A DNA stretch of 64,000 bases from Luzula sylvatica (lineage: Eukaryota; Streptophyta; Magnoliopsida; Poales; Juncaceae), in the NCBI GenBank assembly GCA_946800325.1, contig OX326959.1:34941408-35005407 (forward strand), given 5' to 3'. The notes under the pieces were generated by a model. It was not told the DNA's origin, ran no database searches, and saw nothing but the letters and a program-made list of their open reading frames with translations. A program made the position numbers and the translations under genes. Positions 10,969-20,396 of this stretch are shown here, piece after piece (position 1 is the first letter of the stretch; each line of letters starts with the position of its first letter).

Positions 10969-12224
10969 GGAAATTTTTCACATCTAACCAAATTTTGAAA
11001 CAATATTCACGAAATAACCAAGTTAGTTATTTCGAACATAATTCTCAAAATATCTTTTGCGCGGTACGAAAGCTCGCCTTACTGTAGCAGGCGGAGAATG
11101 AAACCCCGCTTTCCTTAATTTCGTTCCATTTGGCAGACTAAAGGAATTAAATGGAGTTAAATATATCAGCGACGGTAAAAACCGTCGCTAAAAGTCAAGA
11201 GAATCGTCGCTAAAGCCATTTCCGACGGCTACCCGTCGCTGAAAGACATCTCCGACAGGCCGTAGGAAAAATTACATTAATAGCGACGGCCCGTAGGTGA
11301 TAATCAATTATGTTGTTGTGATGCACCCAAAATGTACCCATCAAATTCTCCATTATTTATTTATTACGTTTAATTATCGTAATAATTAAGATATATAATT
11401 AAATATTCATTAAAATTTATTCAAATTTATGAATTCGAATAAATATTAAGTATTTATTAAGTTAACAGCTAACATGTACTGGTTATCATTTTAATTAAAT
11501 ATACGTTTAATTATCGCTTATTACTTTTATTTTCTTATTTTTGCCAATTAATACTTTCAAGTTTTAGGAACTTATTGACCTAAAAAATATAAAATGGGCA
11601 TCAACAAAATGTAATTATCATCATTAAAATTAATAGTTCGTTTGAGATGATAAATAAAATAAGAACTATAAATTAACGCGAAATTTATAATTTTATTTAT
11701 CATTTATAATTTTAATTTTATTTATAATTTATAATTTTACTTAATAAATACTTAATATTTATTCGAATTCATAAATTTGAATAAATTTTAATGAATATTT
11801 AATTATATATCTTAATTATCACGATAATAAAACGTAATAAATAAATAATGGAGAATTCGGTGGGTACATTTTGGGTGCATCACAACAACAGAATTGATTA
11901 TCACCTACGGGCCGTCGCTATTAATGTACTTTTTGCTACGGCCCGTCGGAGATTTTTTTCAGCGACGGTGAGCCGTCGGAAATGTCTTTAGCGACGGTTC
12001 TCTTGACTTTTAGCGACGGTTTTTACCGTCGCTGATATATTTAACCCATTTAATTCCTTTAGTCTGCCAAATGGAACGAAATTAAGGAAAGTGGGCTTTC
12101 ATTCTCCGCCTGCTACAATAAGGCGAGCTTTCATACCGCGCAAAAGACATTTTGAGAATTATGTTCAAAGCTTGGTTATTTCGTGAATATTGTTTCAAAA
12201 CTTGGTTAGATGTGAAAATTTTCC
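10969..12224. mobile_element. Foldback MULE-type element, 1256 bp, 9-bp TSD
   Basis: It is flanked by perfect direct repeats AAGAATATA (10960-10968 and 12225-12233). Almost the whole element is an inverted repeat, with arms of about 490 bp (10969-11460 and 11735-12224) and a ~275-bp AT-rich centre. The arms contain a GC-rich subregion with repeated GCGACGG/CCGTCGC motifs (11166-11300 and 11910-12035). There is no open frame. A related, lopsided element is at 29984-30700. Block A has one copy of the target (AAGAATACA, 1664-1672). Confidence 0.9.
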
Positions 12225-13063
12225 AAGAATATAATGTACTTGTGTACTTTGAGGAGAGAAGAAAGGGAGAGGTGTTTGTATTTTCTAATATATATTGTAT
12301 TAGTGTGTTACGAAATAATTAAATTTTCTATCTAACACGTAATATAAATTTAATCCAATCAAATAAAGGATTATGTGTCAAATTTTGTATTTGTAATTAC
12401 AATCCCCTAAAATATCCCAAATCAAAAACGAGTATTATTTTAAATGATCCATATGAAAAGAATGATTTTTAAATGATCAAAACTGCTTGAATTAGTGTGA
12501 AGTACTTAGTTGAAAATGTCAGTTTGTGTGAGCCTAATTTACCTTTCATCCTATTTATTTATTATGAAGAAGTGTTGTACTTGTATCTTATATCTTCTTA
12601 TTTGAATAAGTTAATGTTTTGTAAATTTCTACATATAGTTTTCATAGCTAGAGCTGTTGACCTATTATTAAGTGCAAATGAGATGTTGGAGTAAACTTGA
12701 GCATAGACAAGATATATCGATGCAAAAGTTCGTAATTAAAGATCTTGTAAACATTCTTCATCATATATAAGTATGTTTTCAAACGAGATCAAAAGCGGCT
12801 TCGATATTATCATAAGAAGGTTAATTTGGAATCAAAAATACCCTAATCGTATCATTTAGACTTATTTAATGGGGATATGAAATTCACGAGTCAAATGACA
12901 TCTAACTCGGCAAATCTGGAACGGATGGGAAAGCATCAAACAGAAACTTGAATACATGAATCTTAGCAATATTTTCTTTCCGGAAAAAAGAACGTACTAT
13001 GTAATTGTAATATCTACGAATTTACCTTTACCAAAATCTTATTCACAATTTTTTTTTTTTCAG

Positions 13064-13203
13064 TGTGAGTGTGTGCGTGTGCGTGGGTGCGTGTGCGTGT
13101 GTGGGTGCGTGCGTGGGTGCGTGCGAGTGGGTGCGTGGGTGCGTGATGCGCGTGCGCGTGTGTGTGCGCGCGCGCGCGTGCGTGTGCGTGTGCGTGTGCG
13201 TGC
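13064..13203. repeat. TG/GTGC microsatellite
   Basis: Mixed GTGTGC, GTGGGTGC and GC repeats correspond to the tract at 2872-3135 in block A. Reading frames across it are repeat artefacts. Confidence 0.95.
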
Positions 13204-13509
13204 TAAGGAGAATCCAAAAAAAGAATCCACGCGTGCAAAATATACTGATGAAACTAACAAAATATACTATTCAAATTAACAAAATATACTGATAAATCCA
13301 ATATGTTAACATAGTTAAAATTGAGAATAAACTAATACATTTTCAATAGTATATTTTGATAAATACAATAATATATTTTGCTAATTTCAATAGTATATTT
13401 TGGTCTTTGGATTCTTTTTTGAATTTTTTTTATGGATTCTTGTTATATATATATTTTTTTTTTTAAATTACAAAATAATCAAGACTTGAATTCTAAAAAT
13501 ATTATTATA

Positions 13510-13838
13510 TTATTATATCATAGTATCCGTTTTAATATCCGAATAGGATCCGTATCCGACAATATCCGAACAGTATCCGTATCCGTTTAATATCTGAACC
13601 GTATCCGGATCCGGATCCGGATCCGAAAAAAATATGGATCTGGATCTGGTATGACTACTATCCGAACCGTTGACATCCCTATCCATATCCGGATCCATCA
13701 AAAATTTAGCTCCAGATCCGGATCCATACCCGTGAAAGCGGATACGAACCGAATCCGGATATTTTTTTCGGATCCGAATATTTCTTCGGATACGGTTCTG
13801 GTCGGTTCGAGCAATATCCGCTCCATTGACACCCCTAG
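13510..13838. repeat. Degenerate GGATCCG/GGATAT hexamer-like repeat with hAT-like end
   Basis: TATCCGGATCCG, GGATATCC and GATCTGG variants recur on both strands, giving a pseudo-peptide rich in DPDPDP and GSGSG that is unlikely to be a protein. The right edge reads ATTGACACCCCTAG, resembling the reverse complement of the TAGGGGTGTCAA ends of many plant hAT elements. A similar but altered GTTGACATCCCTA lies inside at 13668-13681. No matched left terminus or target duplication was identified. Confidence 0.5.
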
Positions 13839-15076
13839 ATGAGGAAATGTGAGGGCACAGTAAATAGCCTCTTAACTTTAATGTCACTTTGGTCTTTCTT
13901 TGAGCTCTTTCGCTTCTGATAAAGAGCAAAGAAAAATCGGCAAAGATAATAAAAATAAAGACCCCAAACTTGGTGCTTTAGATTCTTCTGAAAATAAATA
14001 AATAAATAAACCGCCAAAGTAAGAAAGAAATTAAGAGTCGTCTTTCGATTTATTATAGATAAATGGCAAAGTAAAGCTCGTTTTTCAACCATTTGATATT
14101 TGAAATTGGTGTTTTGCGCATAACTCCATCCCCGAACCCGGCTCAAGTCGATCTTTCGATAGACTAGATTAATGAAAGAAAAGTTTAAAAAACCAAATTT
14201 AAAGTGATGAATAAGAAAGCTAGTATTGCCTGCCAATTTAATTTGTGTCGTTGAATTTGTTTAGTTAAATTTATTTGATTTTTTTTTTAAAAAATAAAAA
14301 TTATGTCTTGGTGTTGTTTTTTTTTTTGTATTTTGTTTAGCACATCACCGGGGAGTTTGCAAATTTTAAGTGAGCAAATTAAGTTGAAAATATAAGGAAT
14401 TAGTTGAATTTATTTTCCTGTGATGTTTATGAATAGTTTTTTTTTTATCAAAAATCCGACTTTTGGTCCCAACTCGGCCAAGTCCGATACTAGTCGGCCG
14501 ATTTCCGAGTTGGTTCCCGTTACCAAGTCAGATTCCAGTTAATAGTCTATATTTAGACCGTTCAACAAAAAAATATATATCAATTAATTTTCATATTATT
14601 ATTATTCATAATAATTCAAAATGTATCGAAAATACAAATAGTAAATCACATAATCTACACGCTGCAAATATTCTATCACCGATTCTTCCTGACACCACTG
14701 ATTATATACTAATAAAATTTACATTCCATTCAAACCATAATTAAAGTTACTCGTGTTAATATATTTAATACAGAAAATAATTTACAAAAAAATAATATCA
14801 AAATATATAAATAAAAATACAGTTAGAAAATTATATTTGAAGTTTCTTGTGCTAATTTGATTTGATTTAACTCGCTTATGTGCCTCAAATTATACATTAA
14901 TTAACACCGAATTACAAGGTACTTATTCTCTTATTCCCAGAATTTACTAGAGTACCGGATGATCCTTACTAAATAAATAACAAGAAATTACCCTAGACCT
15001 ACAAATTCATAAGAAATAACATATAAATACAATAAATAAGCCATTTCATGACCTATTTATCGTTCTCGCAAAAGAT
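13839..15076. other. Intergenic, 3' flank of BRF1
   Basis: AT-rich sequence with no supported gene. The minus frame at 13835-14236 and the plus frame at 14463-14744 have no recognisable domain. The 3' UTR and poly(A) site of the minus-strand BRF1 gene probably occupy about 14900-15076, but no clear boundary is visible. Confidence 0.4.
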
Positions 15077-18000
15077 CTAATCAAAATCAAATTCACCCAT
15101 AAAATCAAACTCATCTTGTCCGTTCCTATTATTTCCATCATTTTCTTCAAACTCACCAAATTCATCAAAATATTTCTCCTCTCCCACCTCGTCTTTAGCC
15201 ACGCCCTTTTCATTTTTTTCGTCGTCAAATGAATCATCATTCTATTTTTACCACAAAGAGTATATAAGAATAATAATATAATACAAAACTAAACTGAAAA
15301 GAATTTACAAATATAAATGACTTACAGTATACAAATCTCCTACTGCGTCAAGATTAACCTTAGACGCAAAACCCTGCAACAAATATAAAAAGTTAAATTA
15401 AATTGCTCCATATAATAAATGGCGAGGAAGAAAATTAGTACCTTTTTCTTGAGGATATTACAAGTGGCCTCGAAAGGAGTTTTCGCTGGACCCGTGTCTT
15501 CTTCTTCGTTCTTCCTCTTTCTAACCTAATATTAGTACAAATATTCATTTCATAAAATATAATTTCAAATGATCTAAGACTTACTTATAGGAAATACAAG
15601 AAACCCTAAATTTTACAAGTATGACAGAGAAAGAGAGAGTTATTACCTTTCGGGGTTCCTTTTCCTCAGCCTCCTTTTTCGCTGCTTCCTTTAAAGCTTG
15701 CTCCTATGGATTTAAGAAAAATATACAGCTTGAAATTTTGTATATTAACTAATTAGGAAAAATATAATGGTGAGAAAATTATCTAATGGTAAACTCTTCA
15801 CAACTCAAATTATTCATACAGCCTTCCAATTAAGTGCGGAATGACCAAATTACCATTCTTGATTTGTTGGGTATATATAAAGATATTTTATTCAGATAAT
15901 TACCTCGAGGTATTCTTTGTTCATTTCTTCCCAGATAATTTTCTTGAAATGTTTCTCCTCTTCATTGTGTAGGTACTCTTCTACCTATAAAAATACCCAA
16001 AAAATCACAAAAATGATTCAACTTGATAATAATAATAACTGAATTTACCAAGGACCATATGTGAAAATTTAATATTGGTAACTATATTTAATGACAAGCA
16101 CAAGAGAGGGTAAAATGGTAATATTACCTCGGCATCATCAATATCAGAAAGACTCTCTGGTCCATCACCCTCTTTTTCAAATTCATCCACTCCTTCAAAA
16201 AAAAAATTGGCTTATAGATTCTTCGAGACAAATGACACAAAATCCCTCATTAATTATATATATTTAACCATATGCAATTTGGGCATTTTAACTAGTATTA
16301 ATTTACCCTTATTTTTGGAAATTTCAGGTGCATCATTTTCCCCTTCCTTCTCCTGCGTAAACATGAAGAAAATATTAATTATTTTTACAAACGAAATAAA
16401 TAATTTAATTGGATATATTTAATCAAATAAGGCTACCATACATGGATTCTTTTTGTAGGGCTATTCTCTTCCTCTTCTTCCTCTTCTTCGTCATCAAAAA
16501 TGGATTTATTTCCAGGCAAGGCTTTGTTTCTTTGCATTTTAGCTTTTTGAAAAGCTGGAGGCTCTGACCCTCCTTCCAACCCCCCTGATATTTTCACAAA
16601 CTGCCAAAAAGGGTTTTATAATTATTCAGGGTTATTTCTGCATTTTTTTAAGATAAATAATTGATTCATTTACCTTATCGTAGCATTTTTTGCATAGACC
16701 GTGAGCGAAGTGAACGACGCCATCTCGCTCCTTGTGTTTGCACAAAACATCTCCTTCTTTTGGTTGCTGGTTCGAAATCACATCTATCGTCTCGTTTTCG
16801 AGCTCATCTGCCCTCGCCAAAAACTCATCAATCTATCAAAAAAAAAGTAAAAGATATAAAATAATATTAATGAGAGAGAGAGAGAGAGAGAATTGTACAG
16901 TTAAGGAGCCAGATTCGGTATTTTCAAACTCGATGAGGCGTTTAGTCAAAGTTCCTTCGCACACATGTACAACGCTCACCTAGTTCAATAAGAAATATAT
17001 TAGATCCGTGAATTTTAAATTTTACTATAAAATGCAAGAAATAAATAATGATTAAACATACTATTTCAGATTTGGAATAATCAAAACCATGAGAAAGAGC
17101 GGAAATATATAAAGCAGCACCACATAAACCACTTGGCTTCCTCCCGGTCTACATAACCAAATAAAAGTAAAACTTTTGAGTAAATTTTGCATTCTGGTCC
17201 CTGGAATTTAACGAAATTAAAAAGAGAAGAAATTTACTGACCACCATCCAATCACGCTTCATGCTGGCTAATATTCTCAAAGCGGTTTCAGAAACAGCAT
17301 TGTTCTTTTTGCCCAATAAACCTAAAGTACCAAAGAAAACATATAATATTAACTAATTATTTTAAGTTCTCAAGTACAAAATGGCACTGGACATGTCCAG
17401 TAGAATGAATAAACTTACGCTCTGTGAAACGATGTATGAAAAGACTTGGATCGACGAGCTTTTGTACAATCGGATGATCTGCAAGCTGAAGAAGTTTACA
17501 TAATTGCAAAAATACCGCACCTAGAACATACCTGAACCAATAAATTATGAAAATTATAGGACTAATTTGTAAAAGAAGTTGTCATAGAGAAAAATTATAT
17601 ACTTACACATTTATTTGCAAGTAGTCCGAGAAATCAATAAGAAGATACGGCCTTTTGTTTTTCCTACAAAAATTACAAAAATAATTGTACAACCGTGAAT
17701 GTTTTAATTCGTATAATATGGACGAATTGGAGACAAAAAAAAAATATAAAATATAAGGAAGAAAATGAAATATAAAATTAAATAAAGGGATATACCGGCA
17801 AGCAATATAAAGACAAGAGGCCGCCACGTGCATTGTTCTTCTTCCCCTTGTAAAATTCTTGTCGATTGCTATCTTCACTTCATTCAAAATTAAATAAAAT
17901 ATTAATCACTATAAATATTATTTATTCATAATTATTGATTCGAGGTAGAAAAAAGATAAGTTATTTACTTGATAAAACCTATGAGCCTCGTCAATAATTG

Positions 18001-18513
18001 AATCCCCACCTCCTATATTTAAGCAATTCACAATATACCTGATCTCATCTTTCCCTAAAAATACAAATAAAAACAAAGAATTAGTTAATTACTAATTAGT
18101 ATGGATAATTATTTATTTATTTATAGTAATAACCTCTCATTAAAGTTCTTTCATGCGAAGCAGAATAACCAGTCTCGATACTCCTCAATATATTACCTCC
18201 CAAACAACTCTGTACACAACACACAATCACACAAGTACTTCAAATTGCAATAAAAAAACATTTGGGGGACTTTTGAGCAAAAGTATGCAAACCTGGCCAG
18301 ATTTATCCTTGAAAAAAGTAGGTTCGGTAGAATATATTTCTTGATCGATAATCTTTCCACAAATTCCACAGCATCTGAAAAACATCATAAAAGATGAAAA
18401 TTGTGCCTGTTAAAATTTATTTTATTGCAATTAGAAGTGTTTACTTACATGTAACCCTTGTCAGGGTCTTTAATTGCAGGGCAATAATCACCACAATGAC
18501 TACAGTACACCAT
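15077..18513 (-). CDS. BRF1: TFIIIB subunit BRF1 (TFIIB-related factor)
   Basis: BRF1 joins TBP and B'' as TFIIIB and positions RNA polymerase III at tRNA and 5S genes in the nucleus. My 19-exon model, in transcript order (high to low): 18513-18449, 18374-18293, 18209-18134, 18054-17969, 17872-17796, 17663-17607, 17531-17419, 17331-17242, 17148-17062, 16979-16899, 16832-16674, 16600-16442, 16352-16307, 16192-16138, 15984-15904, 15703-15647, 15525-15442, 15373-15326, 15241-15077. These sum to 1668 nt (555 aa), all GT-AG. The N-terminal zinc ribbon uses C4, C7, C24 and C27. Two cyclin folds fill about residues 75-270, with the TFIIB-like NFTRGRRTxxVAASCLYIACR segment. An acidic linker and the charged Brf1 TBP-binding region (about 411-485) follow, then an acidic tail ending DFD. 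Exon 11 carries a Cys/His cluster, CKHK...HGLCKKCYDK. A 5'UTR intron is likely, with acceptor AG just upstream of GTGAAGCAAAG. Confidence 0.95.
16872..16890. repeat. (GA)n microsatellite in a BRF1 intron
   Basis: A short perfect GA run lies within the intron between exons 10 and 11 of BRF1, a few bases from the donor of exon 10. Confidence 0.9.
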
Positions 18514-18567
18514 TTTATCTTTGCTTCACCTATCAATTTCCAAAATAAATTACTGATTATTCTTTAT

Positions 18568-18570
<3 letters not shown>

Positions 18571-18602
<32 letters not shown>
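18571..18602. repeat. (GA)n microsatellite in the BRF1 5' UTR intron
   Basis: A perfect AG run of about 32 bases sits upstream of the BRF1 start codon, in what I infer to be a 5'UTR intron. On the transcript strand it is a CT run. Confidence 0.9.
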
Positions 18603-18605
<3 letters not shown>

Positions 18606-18764
18606 CCAAATCAACACAGATGGAAAATCGAAGATTTTAGGATTCCATACGAAATTAATGTTGTAGAATAAACATATTTCTCACCTCGTTAAGGTGTGGG
18701 CAAGATCAGTCGGAGATGGCGCTGAAAGGTGACAACGGAGCCGGAGGGGAGCGGAGCGGCGAAG

Positions 18765-18800
18765 TAGGGTTTTTATCTGGTTTAGGGTTTAGGGTTGTAT
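18765..18800 (-). promoter_or_regulatory. Telo-box-like motifs upstream of BRF1
   Basis: TTTAGGGTTTAGGG and a second TAGGGTTTTT stand close upstream of BRF1, so the transcript strand reads AAACCCTAAACCC. Such telo-boxes are common in promoters or 5' leaders of plant genes for translation and cell growth. The role here is inference from position and motif only. Confidence 0.45.
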
Positions 18801-18802
18801 TA

Positions 18803-19199
18803 ATTGAGAAAAATTGGGTTGTGTGGGACTTAATTGCTCTATTAGTGGTAGAATACAATAGAAATAAGTAATCACCTGCTCGATGAGGAGCTATTAAAGA
18901 GAAGAAAGAAGAGGTTTCCCTGTCCTCCTTGATCGATCAACTGAGGGGGGCGGGTGGCTATTTCCGATTTTCTCCAGAGATAAAAAGAGCAGAGTAAGGA
19001 TACGGAGAATGTGAAGGGAACATGAAGAAAGAAGAAGCCCACTACTGGAGAGTCCATTCCACTTAGTGATGGATTTGTTAAAAAACTTAAAACAATAGGA
19101 GGACATTTTTGTCATTAAAATATATATGCTTTATTTTAAATAAATTTAAAATCTGAAATTATATCATATATATAAATCAAATAAATTTCTTGCAATTCT
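18803..19199. other. BRF1 upstream flank, no gene seen
   Basis: A GC-richer patch at 18870-19060 has overlapping minus-strand frames of about 60-70 codons without recognisable similarity. It may belong to the BRF1 promoter region or be a decayed fragment. Confidence 0.35.
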
Positions 19200-19740
19200 A
19201 AGCCTCCACTTCATCAAGGACTTTTGTAAAAAAATTATTTTTCAAATTTATATTTTGGTCCTTTTATTAACATTTTGATTCTTTTTTATTTACATTTCTG
19301 TCTTTTTTTACCTTTTGATCTTTTTTCTTATTTTACATTTTGGTTCTTTTTTACATTTGGTCTTTTTTTCCTATTTTAAATACATATTAAAATTTATTTA
19401 TATTTTGATCCTTTTTTATTTATATTTCGGTCCTTTTATATTTAAATAATTATATAAAAAACATCCCGCGCAATTGCGCGGGGATAAAGCTAGTAACAGT
19501 TAATTTAACAGAAATTTAACAGTAGGGATAAATTTTTTACATTTTGATCCTTTTTTCTTATTTTAAATTTTGGTCTTTTTTTCCTATTTTACATACATAT
19601 TAAAATTTATTTACATTTTGGTCATTTTTATTTATATTTCGGTCATTTTCTATTTAAAAAACATCTAGCGCAATTGAGTGGGGATAAAGCTAGTAACAGT
19701 TAATTTAACAGAAATTTAACAGTAGGGATAAATTTGATAT
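19200..19740. mobile_element. Helitron 3' end with tandemly duplicated terminus
   Basis: A palindrome CCCGCGCAATTGCGCGGG (19465-19482) is followed by ATAAAG-type spacer and CTAG (19490-19493), then T: a textbook Helitron 3' end. About 185 bases later the same sequence recurs in decayed form (hairpin disrupted to TCTAGCGCAATTGAGTGGGG near 19662-19683, with GGATAAAGCTAGTAACAG repeated). So the end and its downstream flank were duplicated in tandem. The upstream part is rich in TTTTGGTCC(T)TTTT units. The 5' end could not be located. Confidence 0.65.
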
Positions 19741-20047
19741 TTACAAATTTTAAGTGGATATATATGATACAAATTGAGTTTAGAGAGCATAAATACGTAA
19801 TTAATTGTTTTAGAGGGATAATTTTGTAATTTTGAACTCTTAGAAGGATATATTAGTATTTAGTAATAATCATGGGCAAATAGGTAATTTCATATATTCA
19901 CCGTTAACGGTAACAAGGAAAGTTAAGTATGGATAAATTTGAGAGATAATTGTCTTAGAAAGGATAAATGTGATATTTCTTGTTTATGAAGGATATATTT
20001 GTAATTTCTATCTTTACGAAGGATATACCAGATATTTTCCCAAAGTA

Positions 20048-20113
20048 AAAACCCTACTTCTCTGTGTGTGTGGGTGGGTGGGTGGGTGGGTGGGCGCGCG
20101 CGTGCGTGTGCGT
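20048..20113. repeat. TG/GGTG/GCGC microsatellite 3' of UKL
   Basis: GTGTGTGGGTGGGTGGG, GCGCGC and GTGC motifs occur. It sits immediately beyond the stretch shared with the UKL pseudogene copy, whose counterpart is the G46-bearing tract at 2872-3135. Confidence 0.9.
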
Positions 20114-20396
20114 TTAAGTTCAAACACATGACGAGAAAGTTCAACAAGACAATGCTAATTCGAGTCCAGATACACACACTACAAACACATGATCTTTTTT
20201 CAACAAAAATAAAATAAAGATAAAACAAAAATACTCCAAAAATTCCGAAGAGAACCCATAAATTATTCGGCACTCTCGTCCCTACAGAAAACAATCAATG
20301 CCATTTAAACCTTTCGTTCCCTAAATTATTAAATTATAAAAATAATAACTTACTTGAATAAGTTCTTCTCTTCTTTTTTATTTATTGGAAATTAAT

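Larger units (their letters stand above)
9340..13200. repeat. Segmental duplicate, block B (pairs with 560-3180)
   Basis: This is the same-orientation counterpart of block A, enlarged by two TIR insertions (9540-10387 and 10969-12224). After removing them, the remaining ~1.7 kb follows block A closely, including the final TTTCTTTCCGG, CTACGAA and TTTACC landmarks and the terminal TG/GC tract. It lacks the SINE and the Helitron of block A. Confidence 0.8.

Noticed and set aside
13513..13929. 138-codon minus ORF rich in DPDPDP and GSGS
   Set aside because: It arises from the GGATCC/GGATAT repeat, and the same DNA gives a similar-looking frame on the other strand.
16661..16983. Plus-strand ORFs overlapping BRF1 exons 10-11
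   Set aside because: They are antisense to well-supported coding exons with correct splice sites.
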